A DNA stretch of 64,000 bases, taken from Hygrophila difformis. Lineage: Eukaryota > Streptophyta > Magnoliopsida > Lamiales > Acanthaceae. Positions within the stretch are counted from its first letter, which is position 1, and each line of letters begins with the position of its first letter. A program made the translations under genes and the position numbers. The notes under the pieces are model-generated. The model saw only the letters and a list, made by a program, of their open reading frames with translations. It did no database searches and was not told the origin of the DNA. This document shows positions 23,748-36,400 of the stretch, piece after piece. The stretch spans positions 13,995,086 through 14,059,085 of the forward strand of contig JAOANR010000010.1 of the NCBI GenBank assembly GCA_030278955.1, in the 5' to 3' direction.

Positions 23748-26174
23748 TCAACCATTCTCATAAGCATCAAAACGGAATCCATCAAATTTTTGCAATTTCA
23801 ATTTCCTTCTATACCCACGATCATTCAAATTCATTCCACCATTTTGATCTTTTCGATTCAATTTAATTTTCTTGGTAGACCCAAAGTTTACAGTATCTAT
23901 CCATTCAATCTCCACAGGGTCTCGACCATCAGGCTCATGAATTTCCTGCACACAAGGTTGAATAACATCAATAGCATATAAAGCTTTAGAATCTTTAGGA
24001 TGTTCAATAGCATTAGAAAGATTAAAAGAAAGCTCTTCTCCATCAAATTCCAAAGTGAGTGTGCCTTTCTTCACATCAATCTTCACTCCTGCAGTATACA
24101 TAAAAGGTCTTCCCAACAAAAGAGGGGGTGGATTAAAGCAATGAGCATCGTTCATATCCACAACATAGAAATCTACAGGAAATATTGCATCATTAACTTG
24201 AACCAATACATCTTCTAACATACCACCCGGATAAGCATTTGATCTATCAGCAAGTTGAATAATAATTCCTGTTTCTTTCAATGGACCTAGATTTAGGGAA
24301 TTATACATTGATCTTGGCATAACATTTATCGCAGCACCTAAATCTAGCATAGCTTTGCTCACCTCTTTCGTTCCAATTTTGCAAGGAATTAAAAACATAC
24401 CTGGATCACCTGTTTTGGGTGGGATTTTTCTCTTTATGACTGCAGACACACTCTCACCTGCTATTATATGCTCATCTCCCCGAAGTTTCCTTTTGTTGGT
24501 ACACAATTCCTTCAAGAACTTTGCATACTTGGGGATTTGATTTATAGCTTCCAAAAGTGGAATGTTCAACTCAACTTTTTTTTTGAAGATTTCAAGCATC
24601 TCTTTCCTTTTGTCAACCTTTGGGGGCTTCTTTAACCTGTCAGGAAAAGGAGGTATTTTAGTTTGATATGAAAGAATAGAATTTGATTTTACCTTGTTTG
24701 AAGTTTCTGCCTCCTTTTCAATCTCTTTTTCAATTTGCTCTTCATTTTGCTCCTTTGAAATTGGAGATGGAACTTCAACTTCCTTTCCACTCCTTAAAAT
24801 CATGGCACTAACATTCTTTGGATTTGGCTCGGGTTGAGCTGGCCATTTTCCTCTCTCATGGATTTGCCTAACTTCCTCGGTCACTTGATTCATTTGACTT
24901 TGCAACTTTTCAATGCTTGCTTTTGTAGCTTGCTGAAATTGCAAAGTTGAAGTAGCCATGGACTTCACCAAATCTTCCAAAGACGGGCTTGAAGATTGTT
25001 GATTTTGTTGGTGTGGATTTCCATAGCGAAGATTTGGATGATCTCTCCAACCTGGATTGTAAGTATTGGAGTAGGGATTGTACTGTGGACGCCAATTGGA
25101 ATTGTCAAGTGCATTCACATCCACGGGTATATCTTCTTGAAGTGTTGGACAAGCATCTTTTGGATGTTCAGGACTTGTACAAATGCCACATGCCTTCACT
25201 TGTACGGTTGGCTTTATACTTCCTGTGGCCATCTTACGAACAAAGCTTGTCAACTCTGAAAGTTGTTGCTGCATAGTTTGCATTGAAGAATCACCACTTG
25301 GCATATTGGTTGGCATTGCATCCCTTGTGCCAAACTGTTGAGTATTCTCTGCCATTCGATCAATCAACTCCCAGGCTTGTGATGGGGTCTTGTTCACCAG
25401 GGCTCCTCCACTTGCAGCATCAATAATGTTCCTGTCCATCAACAACAATCCATCATAGAAGTATTGAATTAACAATTGGGGTGGGATTTGATGTTGAGGA
25501 CATTTAATTATAAGCCTGTTAAACCGCTCCCAATATTCATGGAGCGTTTCACCTGATTGTTGCTTGATGCCGCATATTTCCTTCCTCAAATTTGCAGCTC
25601 TTGAGGCTGGAAAATACTTCTCCAAGAACTTTCTTTTCATGTTCGTCTAGGTTGTAATGCTACCTGCTGGAAGATAATAGAGCCAATCTTTTGCACTCCC
25701 CTTCAATGAGAATGGAAATGCTCTCAATTTGATTTGCTCATCAGTAACTCCAGGGGGTTTCATGCTTGAGCACACAACATCAAATTCTTGGAGATGCTTG
25801 TGGGGCTCTTCACCTGCAAGAACATTAAATTCAGGCAACAAATGAATCAATCCAGATTTTAATTCAAAGGGAGTTTCACCATCAATTGCAGGAAATGTAA
25901 TGCATAAAGGCTGTTGTGTCAAGTCAGGAGCAGCCAACTCCTTTAAAGTGCGGTTATCTTCAGCCATGACAATGTTTTTCTCTTCTAAAGATTCTGTATC
26001 ACTTCCTTCACCACTGGAACTAGAAGTGTCCAGCTCTGTAGCCAACGACAAACCAGAAGTTGATGTAGAAACTTTAGATTCTTTTCTTAACTTGGCTTCC
26101 CTTGTCAATCTACGAGCTGTCTTCTCAATTTCTGGATCAAATATCAATTCACCTGCACGAGAAGAACGAGGCAT
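23748..26174 (-). pseudogene. G1 gag-protease polyprotein with one in-frame stop
   Basis: Reads from MPRSSRAGELI (26174; an upstream in-frame ATG lies at 26192) to 23748, about 808 codons in one frame. The single interruption is a TAG at 25647-25649 where the homologous G2 protein has Trp (SIITWNEMKRKFLEKYF). Domains: N-terminal FDPEIEKTARRL, the retrotransposon gag core (EEPHKHLQEFDVVCSSMKP to KDWLYYLPAG, then KRKFLEKYFPASRAANLRKE), a CGICTSPEHPKDACPT knuckle-like motif, and a retropepsin region AMLDLGAAINVMPRSMYNSL with ILLGRPF-like LLLGRPFM. The protease site reads D-L-G-A instead of D-S/T-G, as I have seen in related plant elements. Confidence 0.88.
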
Positions 26175-26238
26175 AAACAAGGGAAATACCAATTACAAAC
26201 TAAAAAGATAGAAAATATCACAGATTGTAGTGGTTGAA

Positions 26239-26267
26239 CGCCAATCCCCGGCAACGGCGCCAAAATT
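26239..26267 (-). promoter_or_regulatory. G1 primer binding site
   Basis: On the minus strand the LTR is followed by TTTTGGCGCCGTTGCCGGGG and ATTGGCG, the primer-binding sequence widely found in Tat/Athila-type Gypsy elements. G2 has the related TTTTGGCGCTGTTGCCAGGG. Confidence 0.85.
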
Positions 26268-27630
26268 TGACAGCTTGTCGTATAGCTGCAAAAGATAATT
26301 TAATTCCTGTGTCACCAAGTACAAAATAAATATAGTATAACAGTAACAAGGGTCGAGTCCTCAGGGATTGGAATACTACATTCTCATAATATATACAATA
26401 TTTAAAAGGGGGGTTTTGTATTTTGAGAACAAGAAAAAGATAACAAGAACTAAAAAGCTAATTAATTCTATAAATCATGAAAAGACAAGTGAGATTCAAG
26501 AACACAAATTTAAAACAAAGTATTGGAATTAAAAACCTCTAGTTCACAGATTGATTTGGAATGGCATTTGGGTAAGATCATCGATGCATAAACATTGTGC
26601 TAATTGATAAACCAGTTATAGTTGTCAGGTCCGCTTAGACAACCAACTTTTCCTTTCAGTTTAGACAATTAAGGTACGCCCGTTAATTGCCCCTAATCAA
26701 ACTAACACTCATAGGTACGCCCGTAGAAGATGTTGTCCAATTGCATTATAATCTGGAAAAGCCTGATTCGAACCAATTACTACCTACGCGGAGTAATTCA
26801 CAATTCGATTATACAATTCCCCGGGAAGGAACTAATCAACCCGGTTACCACCTATTCAATTCAAGTACAATTACGGATACCCAAATCAAATTGGCAATCA
26901 ATTATCAAACTAGACAAATATTTGGGCCCTAAACATTCATCCAATTCAACAAAAGTAAACCCTAAGCATAGAAATTGTATAAATACCAAAAGCACAATAG
27001 TTTTATAGCCAAAAATACATCATCTCTCAAAACCCCAAAGCCATTCTTCACCAAATCTCTAAACTAGAGAAAAGTAAAATCTACTCTAAATCCATGAAAG
27101 AGAAAACAAAATAAGTATAGAAGATACAACCAGTTTAAAGGAGTAGAGAAGAAAAGAGAAGCTTGGATAGGTCTGCTCTCCTTTCGTCCCTGTCTGTCTT
27201 CCTTTCCTGGATGGTTTCTTCTTGCTCTCCAAAAATTGTCTCCCCTCTATCCTTCCAAAGTCAAGTCTAAAAATAGCAAGTGAAAAGTGTACTCCAAAAG
27301 TAAAATCTGAATCCATGTCCCTGCCGTGTCCCAGCTTTCTTTTCCCACTTTGAATTGTGTAATGGGCTTGGGCTGAATTCGGAGTTGGGCTTGGCTTGGG
27401 CCCAATTGCAGCTTCCCTCATCCTTGCTAGTCATGGCCATGACTAGGGAAATCATGGCTGCCTGTCTTCTTTCTTTCTTTCTTTCTTCCACTTTGCTCTT
27501 CATTTTTCAATTGTCATGCCATCCTCCTACAAACAACAAAACAAGCACAAAGAGAGTAAAGTGCTACAAAAACACACCACAAAATTATCCAAAATATATA
27601 TCATTATCAAGCACAAAATTCACAATATCA
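26268..27630 (-). repeat. G1 5' LTR
   Basis: 1363 bp, with few substitutions relative to the other LTR. It carries the perfect 20-bp palindrome CTAGTCATGGCCATGACTAG at 27427-27446. Confidence 0.93.
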
Positions 27631-27635
27631 TATTC

Positions 27636-28920
27636 CCAATCTACGTTGGGGACCCATCTTTGTGCGCTGAGGCGGTGCAATCGGGACATACACCGCGCAA
27701 CCAAATATTCTGAGATGGAATATATTGGGTTCATGCCCAAATGTTAATTGTATAGGGGAGTATTCATGATAATGTGTCGGTCTTATCCGCACCAATTTTG
27801 CTGCATGTAATATTGCATGCCGCCAAGCTGTCAATGGCAATCCAGATCTCATTAATAATGGTCTGGCAATTAATTGTAAACGCTTTATAAGCGATTCAGC
27901 AAGTCCATTCTGTGTATGGACATGAGCAACAGGATGCTCAACCGTTATGCCAATTGACATGCAATATTCATCAAACCTCTGGGATGAATATTCACCAGCA
28001 TTATCCAGTCGGATATTTTTTTATTGTATAATCAGGGAACTGTGCTCGTAATTTAATAATTTGAGCAAGTAATTTTGCAAACGCATGGTTGCGAGATGAT
28101 AATAATGATACATTGGACCATCGTGTTGATGCATCAATTAGAACCATAAAATATTTAAATGGTCCACATGGTGGATCTATAGGTCCACATATATCACCCT
28201 GAATTCTTTCAAGAAAAACTAGGGCTTTCAGTTCCCACTTTTGTTGGTGAATGTTTGGAAATCAATTTTCCTTGGGAGCAAGCAACACATATATAATTAT
28301 TATGTTGCAGCAATTTTTGTCCCTTTAATGAATGGCCATGACTATTTGTAATAATTTGCCTCATCATCGTAGAGCCAGGATGGCCTAGGCGATCATGCCA
28401 TATCATATATTCATCATTAAGCCTATGGCTTTCAATAGACCTCTGGCCTATTTTGGGATGATATATATTAGTGGGCCTCTGGTCATCAATAAACCTCTGG
28501 TTTATTTGGGGAATATCAGACCTGTGGTCTAAGTGATAATTTTCAGTTGTATTTATCTTTAAAAAATACAATCCAGAAGACAGAGCTGGTAATTTTTCCA
28601 ATACATATTTCTTTCCACGAGTGGCATTTGTAATTAATAAATATTCAACATTCTCTGAAGTCGATGTCTCGAGATGATACCCATTTTCTCGGATATCTTT
28701 AAAACTTAATAGATTTCTTCGAGACTTGGGAGATAGGAGTGCATTTTTCACAATTAATATTGTTCCCTCTGGGAAAATAAGGTTGGCTGTGCCAATTCCT
28801 TGTATAATATTTGCACTACCACATATTGTGTTTATGTTTGTATCTCCCATTTTTAAATTGGAAAAATACCTTATGTCTTTTAGTATCGTGTGCGTAAGCA
28901 CTATCAATAAGACATATATT
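27636..28920 (-). pseudogene. C1 Copia pol, 5' part (protease, integrase)
   Basis: On minus: a protease-site remnant CLIDSA near 28900, where D-S-G would be expected and a frameshift follows. Next come LKDIRYFSNLKMGD and the pre-integrase zinc region (HDRLGHPGSTMMRQI ... CVACSQGK, 28209-28907). The integrase core follows with GDICGPI, RLDNAGEYSS and HTQNGLAESLIKR, giving the D, D and E catalytic residues, though in shifted frames. It ends at the G1 insertion (QRRLGI). Confidence 0.88.
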
Positions 28921-29096
28921 ATTACTTTTATAATTCCCCATTTTGCTGTAATTAAAACAAGATATAATTAATGTTAAAACAAGATTTAACATAAGTAATA
29001 TATTACAATACATAGACAATAATATAGCACACATGCAAAAGTAAAGACAGATACAGAAGTTCAAAGCGTAATGAAAATAATAATACAACATAACAA

Positions 29097-29359
29097 TTAA
29101 ACCAAATCATTATATAAATCATCAACTTGAAATTCTGGGATATTGGGCATATTCTCCTCAGAATTCATTCTGTCAACATGGTTTGTTTCAACCACCCTTT
29201 TTCCTTTTTACCTCTAGAAATTTTGATAAAGTTTCATCCAATGATCTCTGGTACGACAATTTTTGTACCAGTGCCCTTTTAGGTCGCATCTATCGTATTT
29301 TGTTTCTTCATAATTCTGTTTTTGGACATCACCTCTGGTGTTGCCCTGGTTCTGATTAC
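29097..29359 (-). pseudogene. C1 Copia gag C-terminus (zinc knuckle)
   Basis: Minus strand carries RCDLKGHWYKNCRTRDHWMK, a decayed CCHC knuckle typical of Copia gag (first Cys lost), then DDLYNDLV and a stop at 29097-29099. It continues the gag segment at 49136-49870; the two are separated by E2. Confidence 0.75.
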
Positions 29360-29364
29360 GTGTG

Positions 29365-30740
29365 TGACGTGGAAGTCAAAATTCAACTATTAAATTATAT
29401 GGACCAATTTCTCAATTAAATTGAGTTCATTAATTTAATAAACAACTCGAAGACTTCTGCGGAATTGAAGGATGAAGTAGAGCTGATTCAGAGTATGCAC
29501 TATCCAAAGCAACTTTGCTCCTACAGCTCGAGCAAGCAGATGTCCGGGAACCGATGCCGTAAACCTGGAAGAGTGATTGGTCAAAGAAGGATACTTCATT
29601 TTGTATTATCTTTTGTAATTGAAGTGAAGTGGACTTCCCACTTATGATGTAGAAAGCCATCGCCACCACCGAGGGTCATCGGAAGGTCACCGGAATCATG
29701 GAAGCATCGTCGAAAGGCCAAACGGAGCTCACCGGAAAATTGGCCGGAGGTCGACCGGACCCGCTGCCGGTCGACGGACAAATTTTGGTTAAAGTCGGGA
29801 GATGGTTGGATAATATTAAAGAAATGTCCGTCGCTAGACCATGTGTCATGACACAAGCCTCCGTCGCTAAGCAAGCCTCACGTCCTTAGACACCTAATAG
29901 CTTTACGACCCTAACCTCCTACCTGCTTTACGACCCTAGCCACCTCCTTGCTACGACCTTATCCATCTCCTTGCTTTACGACCCTATCCTCTAAGGCCCT
30001 ACTAGCTTTACGACCCTAACCTCCTATCTGCTTTACGACCCTAGCCACCTCCTTGCTACGACCTTATCCACCTCCTTGCTACGACCCTATCCTTTAAGGA
30101 CGACCCCTCACGTCCTTAGACTCCTACTTGCTTTACGACCCTATCCACCTGCTTGCTACGACGCTATCCTCTATGGACGAGCCTCTAAGGACAATTTTGT
30201 TGTCTTCCTTGTTTCATTATGTATGTAACATTTGGGGTTTTGGCAAGTATAAGTAGCCTCCCCCATCACTTGTAATGACATCTTTTGTTAAATATCAAAT
30301 TTGCTACACTTGCAAACTTTTCCAAAAGATCAAACTCTCCCAAATGATGCATAATCATCTTGGGCAACTTTCATCAAGTTGAATCTTGAAGTAATTCATG
30401 TTGATTAACAACCATTAAAATGAATCTGATACCAGAATCAATGAAGATTGAGGACAAGACATATGGACTTGTTTGCCTTCTCTTGTTGAAGATTTGAGGT
30501 GGTTACTTCATCAACTTGGTTTTGAAGCTTACCAAGGAGATTACTACCAACACTTTGGAATTGTGAGAATTGGAGGACATGGAATATGGACATGTTTGCC
30601 TCTCCATTGCTTGAACTTGGAGTTGGAAGCTTCCCTATCCTTTTCTTTTTCACTTGCTAGCTTAGTCATCAACAACCTACCACCTACTTGCTTCTTCATC
30701 TTTCTTTTTCTTTCAAGAATGTATCATATGATCCATGGCA
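29365..30740 (+). repeat. E2 5' LTR
   Basis: 1376 bp. Positions ~29887-30185 hold a minisatellite-like array of CTTTACGACCCTA / CCACCTCCTTGCTACGACC / CTCTAAGGACGA units. A minus-strand ORF at 29430-29669 is conserved between the LTRs only because they are copies. Confidence 0.9.
29887..30190 (+). repeat. Minisatellite in the E2 LTR
   Basis: At least eight imperfect units around (C/T)TTGCT(TT)ACGACCCTATCC, interspersed with GGACGACCCCTCACGTCCTTAG blocks. The other LTR has a different arrangement (40082-40140 plus 48336-48600), so the array has rearranged since insertion. Related units recur in the E2 interior at about 31436-31650. Confidence 0.8.
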
Positions 30741-32393
30741 TTAGTTTAGAATTTGGTGTCAAAGCCAAAGATAGGATCTTTCTTGATTTTTAAATCCAAA
30801 AACACCAAAAACATAAAAATTGGAAAACCCTAAAATTCGGACAGGTTCTGTTCTGGTCATTTTCGGACTTAATAATTTTGAATCTTGAAAATCTTGGCAC
30901 ATATTTGAATTCCTCATGTTGAGTAGATGAATTTGCATATGTGGATCATCAAATTTAGAGTTCGTATGATAAAGTTATGATCAAAACAAATTTTGGTGTT
31001 GTTCTTGCTTGAAATCCAAAAATCCACCAACTTTTGCATTTTGATCTTGATTCTCTCATGTTAATGGGCTGTAATATGTGTTAATGATGCAAGTATGATT
31101 ATGTGTTTAAGTTCTTAATTGCTAATATGCATAAAAAGTTCCAAAATTAATTTGAGTGTTCTTCAAGTTCATATTCACCTCCTTGTTTGTTCATCTTGTT
31201 CTTCGACACCACCTTTCTTGTTCATTCCATATTCAAGTGTGTTCTTGAACTTGTAATATTTGATCCATAAAGTGCAAATTGAAGAGGTGTTAAGGGGGAC
31301 AATGGCTGCCATGTTATGATGATGTTTGGGATAAAATTGTAGTAGCCGCAACACTCATTGAAGAAATCAATCCATCAAGTGTTGGATGAAAATTTGAAAA
31401 GTGAAATAGTGTGGGCTACCATTTGCAAATTGTTGTACGACGCCAAGCTCCCTCACGTCCATATCCACTTGCTTGCTTACGTCCGTAGACACGTCTAAGG
31501 ACAAGCATTACGTCCTTAGGCACCTGCTTGCTTTCGTCCGTAGACACTTCTAAGGAAAAGGAAGGCTACAATCGTATCCTCTACGGACGAAGAAGACTAC
31601 GACGCTATCCTCTACGGACGAGCTTATAAGGACGCCATCATATCGCGTCGTACATCTCTCCACTCGAGCATTATTGTTCAAAATTTTTCCTAAGTCGGAT
31701 ATATATAGCTGGCACTTGGTTCCTCTGATTTATTTTAAATCATGAACACAGAGTTGAAGTTTTAATCAGGCAATGTTCTGCTCTTAAAGTTCCTCTCGTA
31801 ACAAGTGAAACCTAGCTGTTGAAATTCCTCCGAAAAAATTTATCTGTATATTGGAGAGAAAAGTAAAAAAACAAAGGGAGAAAAAAAAAAGAAGGCTTTT
31901 GTTGATTGCAGATATATTGGGATATCTTGTATGATCATTCGGGAGTCGAGTGAAGTGAGATCTCTATTCAGTATTTTTAAATCCACCCCCAAATTTTTAA
32001 CCCTTTGTGAGGATTTTGGAATTTAAAGTGTAATTTGCAATTAATCACGGTAACACAAAATCCTTGCATTGTGATCACATATTTTCAATATATTAGTGTC
32101 TGTAATTATTTTTATTTATTTCTGTTGAGTCTAGTAGTGTGTCCGTACCTTATTTGAGTCAAGCGTTGTAAATTTATTAACATACTCTGTGTCCAACCTA
32201 GTCTTCGATTCTCATTTTTCAAAGTGTGGTTGAAAATCTTTGCGGAAGCAGAAAGCCAAGTGGTGAACCACTCATATTGGAAAATTGGTCTGCTACAGTG
32301 AGTGCTTCCGAAGGACGCATAGTATTTTAGTGGGCAAATATTACTAACGTTTTATACATATATTCGTAGAATTTCTATCTTTATTGTGCAGAT
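30741..32393 (+). other. E2 leader region
   Basis: PBS, then 1.6 kb of non-coding DNA. At 31436-31650 are diverged minisatellite units (CTACGGACGA, CACGTCC...CTTGCTTACG) like those in the LTR. No ORF with recognisable domains. Confidence 0.6.
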
Positions 32394-33451
32394 ATGGCAG
32401 GTACTGCTGACTCAGCTATGATGGAACTGATGAAAAGCCTCAATGCCAACATGCAGAATTTGAATTCCCAATTCCATCAATTCAACCGAAAATTTGATCA
32501 CCTTGAAGACAAGTTTGATAATTTAACGGCCGAGTTTTTCAGGTTTTAAAGAACAGGTCGATCAGTCTAAGCCAAGAAAGGAAAGAAAAATCCAAAAGCT
32601 CAATGAGGATATGGAAGAAGTAGCCATTGATTCGGAAAAAAGAATGAAGGCAGCAGACAGCACTTCTTCTTCCAGAAATTACTGAGATTGATCACCAAAG
32701 CAGAGTAATTAATTCCAGTTCATACGAGCATTGTGAAAATCCTCCCACTGCCGATTTATCAGAGACAAGCGGGTGCAGTAGCCTTCGCATCAGTGAGCTT
32801 TCCACCGATCCCAAGCACGGTAAAACTGCACATGATTCTTTTAAGTCACCAAAGGTAAAATCCTTTTATTTTTCTACCTTGCATGCGCCCGAAGAATCTA
32901 AACTCCCCGGGCCCAAAAGATTCTCAGATACTTGCAAAGTTTCTGTGATAACTTTGGGATATTATGATCCTTCTTGGAGCATACCCAAAATTTGAAACCT
33001 GATCAGTATCATTTGTACTTGTTAGAAAATTTAATCTTACCTGATGCGATAAATACTGATCATGTTCAATTCAAATATACCGGTAAGATTCCTTTGAGCC
33101 ACATGCGATACCTGATCTCCACCTTGGGCTTAAAAAGAATCAGAATTCATTGCGGCCTCATCAATCTTCATTGTTCAAATGGAAATTCATTCCTAACCAT
33201 GAGCGAACTCAAGCAGGTCAAGACCCCTTCTCGCGAATGATGCCACAAAAGGAAACAGATCACACGGACTGATAATGGCCAAAATTGAACATTATTTTCA
33301 ATCTATTTCCGTGTCTAAACATGGGCATTTGATCGCATTCCGGTCTTATTTAAATAAGAAAGCAGTTGAATTTGACAGATATATGCAAGTTTGTATAAAT
33401 AATAAGCTGGTATTAAAAAATACAAAAATATTATTAATTTTATTAAATTTG
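32394..33451 (+). pseudogene. E2 internal ORF, unrecognised and broken
   Basis: The ATG at 32394 opens a 51-codon ORF with a heptad-like segment (SLNANMQNLNSQFHQFNRKF) suggesting a coiled coil. It stops after what looks like one extra T in the T5 run near 32535. Coding-like sequence continues in other frames through 32670-32996 (…SETSGCSSLRISELSTDPKH, GYYDPSW) and 32974-33240 (HLYLLENLILPD, HVQFKYTGKIPLSHMRYLIS, IRIHCGLINLHC), then 33275-33420. Block X interrupts it. An acidic C-terminal part may lie at 39009-39281. The coiled coil at the N-terminus suggests a gag-like structural protein, but I do not recognise the family. Confidence 0.5.
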
Positions 33452-36400
33452 TGTTAAAAAATCCAAAAACATGATATAAGTATTAAAAATCCCACATTTG
33501 ATAATTATGGTTTGGTAGTGTCTGTTCAGTGGAACACGGGGGGCCATTAAACGGAACACAAACCAAATAATCAAGTGGAATAAATGTACATATTTATATT
33601 ATTATATATTTTGATGTATATATATATATTTTTATGTTTATTTCTATTTCCATTTTCTGTTTTAATTAAAAATAATTAGTCCTCTAATCTTTAATTAATT
33701 GCAGGTGATTTAATTTAATTTGGTCCAAGAGTTTTAGCCCAATCCAATTTGTTCCAGCCCAACACCCAAATTGATCCAATTTCTCAAGCCCATTACACAA
33801 ATCCCCATTAGCCCAATACCAACCCCAAGCCAAGCCAAAGCCAACCACCAAAACCTAACCCTAATCCCCATACTCCCGCCGGCGCCGCCGCCGACGCCGG
33901 CCACCCACTCCGGCAACCCCCTGTCATCTCCACCAACAGAACCGGCGGCCCTCACCACTCCCGCAACCACCATATCACCGCCCGGCCACCACCACAGTCA
34001 TCTTCTCCGGCGAAGAGAAAAAGAAAACCCCAAAAATATATCCGGCCACCCCCTCGGCGAAGCCCCTTTGCTTCGCCACCATCGCCATCTCCGCTCATCT
34101 CCCCCACCATCTTCAACAGCCCCAAACTCCGGCGAGCAATCACCAAGCGGCGGCAGCACCTTCGTCCTCGAGCTTCCAGATCCCAGCCACCTCCGGCCCT
34201 CCCTTCCCGGCGTCAACATCGCCACCTCGCGCCACCACCAATCCCGTCTCCGCTGCCCGCTTTCCCAGCGCCACCCCGCTCGCCTTCAACAGCTCCACGA
34301 CCACCATGTCCATCTCCTCCTGTCCACAGCGCCCTCACGGCAAGCCCCTCCAGCTGCCTCACTAGCACCACCCACCACCGAGCTCATCTCCGACCAGCCG
34401 CTCCATGTCTCCGGACGCACCACCAAACCCCGACCAACAAACCCCGGTCATCTCCCCAATATTCCACCGCCAAACACCACAGATAGCCACAAACCAAATT
34501 GAGAAGAAATGGAAAACATGAAACAAGAAAGGAACTAGAAAAGAAAGAAGAAGAAAGAAAGAGAAATGGAGGAGAGAGGGAAGAGAAAGAGAACAAAGAA
34601 AAAAAATAGTGGAAAGAGAAATTTACCCGGACCTCGGACCCCAGTCGCTAGACTAAAGCCAATCGTGAGATATGGTGTAAGGACTGGGAAGGTTGCTTAA
34701 AAGATTGGGGGTGTATAGGGCCACAAGAGATAATGAACAAAAAAATCCAGTCCGGAACCCCTTGTCCCAAAACCCCAGTCGCTAGACTGTGCCTCGCAAC
34801 TGGAGAAATGATCTCGCGACTGTGAGAGAGGCTAAAGACAGAGACCCAATCGCTAGATTCATGACTTCGCGACTGGGAGAGTCTCACGCCATGGACATCG
34901 CGACAGCGACACGGAGCGAGAAATATGCAGCCTCACGTGACTTCCATCCTCTCCTCAATTTAAATTTACTCACATGTCAAAACCACCGGAAGGTCCCGGG
35001 ACCTCAGCGTCCCGCGCAGTGTTAATATTTCGTCTTCTTCTCCCGGACCTCGCACTCCCGGCCCTTTGCATCGCAGACCTCAGAATTAAAAATGTATTTG
35101 TGAAATTGTGTCGCTAGCAGAATTATTTCACGACACAGCAATTTTGTCTAGCGACATGAGCCTTAATTGGGCCTAAGCATTATTCCCTATTCATCTATAA
35201 ATATATCCTCCCACCCCCCTTGAACAGTAACTTAGCTACACTTAGTTTTTTAGTTGTTCTTCGGAGGCACCACTGTGCTCTCCAAAAATAGTTTAGAAGA
35301 TAGTTTAATTATTTTTATGTAATGTAGTGATAGACTTTAGCTTAGTTTTAAATTCTTGCTTTGTAATAAATTAGTGTAACTAGTGTTTCATAATTTTTTT
35401 TCAGTTTATATTTTTATATTTTGGGTTTGAAACACTTAATCAATGGGTGTGTTTTAAACCATTTTTGGTTTTTGATGTTATATGAGAAAATGTTTTTACC
35501 AAAAACTATTATGGATCACTTCCATAATATCACTTGCTTATTTTTTTTTTGTATTTGGTCACCTTGACCATTTTTATTATTTTTAGTTAGATTTAGTTAG
35601 ATTTAATGCTTTCTTTTAGATTAATAAAATGCATAAACACTTGATATGTATCCCTTGATAAGTTTAATGTAGTTTTTATTTTTTTTTATTTTAATTCTAG
35701 TTTGTTAGCATAGTTTGTATTTAGGATTAGTCTTGTTTATCTTTTATTTTATTTTTGGTTCTGTTCTTGTCTGTTTAGCTTTAGGTAGTTTTGTTTCTTT
35801 ATTTCGTTTTATTTTATTTTAATTTTAGTATATTGATCTAAAAAAGGATAGTATTAAAGTGTTCGTGCATTTTTTAATTAAAAAATTCCATTTCTTATAT
35901 TGTATTGCATCACGTTGTAACCCCCACGGGTTGCAACGTAATATTCCCGTTATGATCCCACGGATCACAACACACTTTTATGCAATGCAATATTAGGCGT
36001 TATGCTGCCAAAATTTTATAAATTTTTTTATAAAACCCAGTCGCCAGACCCACCTGTCGCGAGACCACGTCTCGCGACACACTCTTGGTCTCGCGACTGG
36101 GGAGCCCAAAATACTTGGAATATTTTGCTAGACCATGCCAGTCGCTAGACTCCTGTCGCGGGACCTTGTCTCGCGCCACAATTCAAGTCTAGCGACTGAG
36201 CCTCCATGACTTAGCAAACTTTCACAAACTATCCAGTCGTGAAACCCATGTCGCGAGCCTAGGTTCGCGACACAATTTATGGTCTCACGGCTGGGTCCTC
36301 ATCTCTTTTAATTTCCAAAAATTCTGACTTCCAACCCCCGTGTCGCCAGACCCGTGTCGCGAGACCACGTCTCGCGACACAATTTTTGTCTAGCGACACG

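Larger units (their letters stand above)
19329..27630 (-). mobile_element. Gypsy-type LTR element G1 (gag-pro only)
   Basis: LTRs 19329-20687 and 26268-27630 with TGACAG...AATATCA ends on +. The perfect 5-bp duplication TATTC occurs at 19324-19328 and 27631-27635. A minus-strand PBS of the TTTTGGCGCCGTTGCCGGGG type abuts the right LTR, and a GGGGGA-type polypurine tract abuts the left LTR at about 20688-20700. It encodes gag and protease but no reverse transcriptase, RNase H or integrase between 20688 and 23747. Tat/Athila-like Gypsy by gag and PBS. It fits the non-autonomous gag-bearing class called TR-GAG. Inserted in the C1 integrase region. Confidence 0.92.

Noticed and set aside
29887..30190. 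Regularly spaced repeats resembling a CRISPR-like array
   Set aside because: Units are contiguous and imperfect with no unique spacers, in a plant LTR; a minisatellite.
33771..34502. 243-residue Pro/Ser-rich ORF
   Set aside because: Product of a CCG-rich low-complexity stretch inside block X; overlapping ORFs exist on the other strand and no domain is recognisable.
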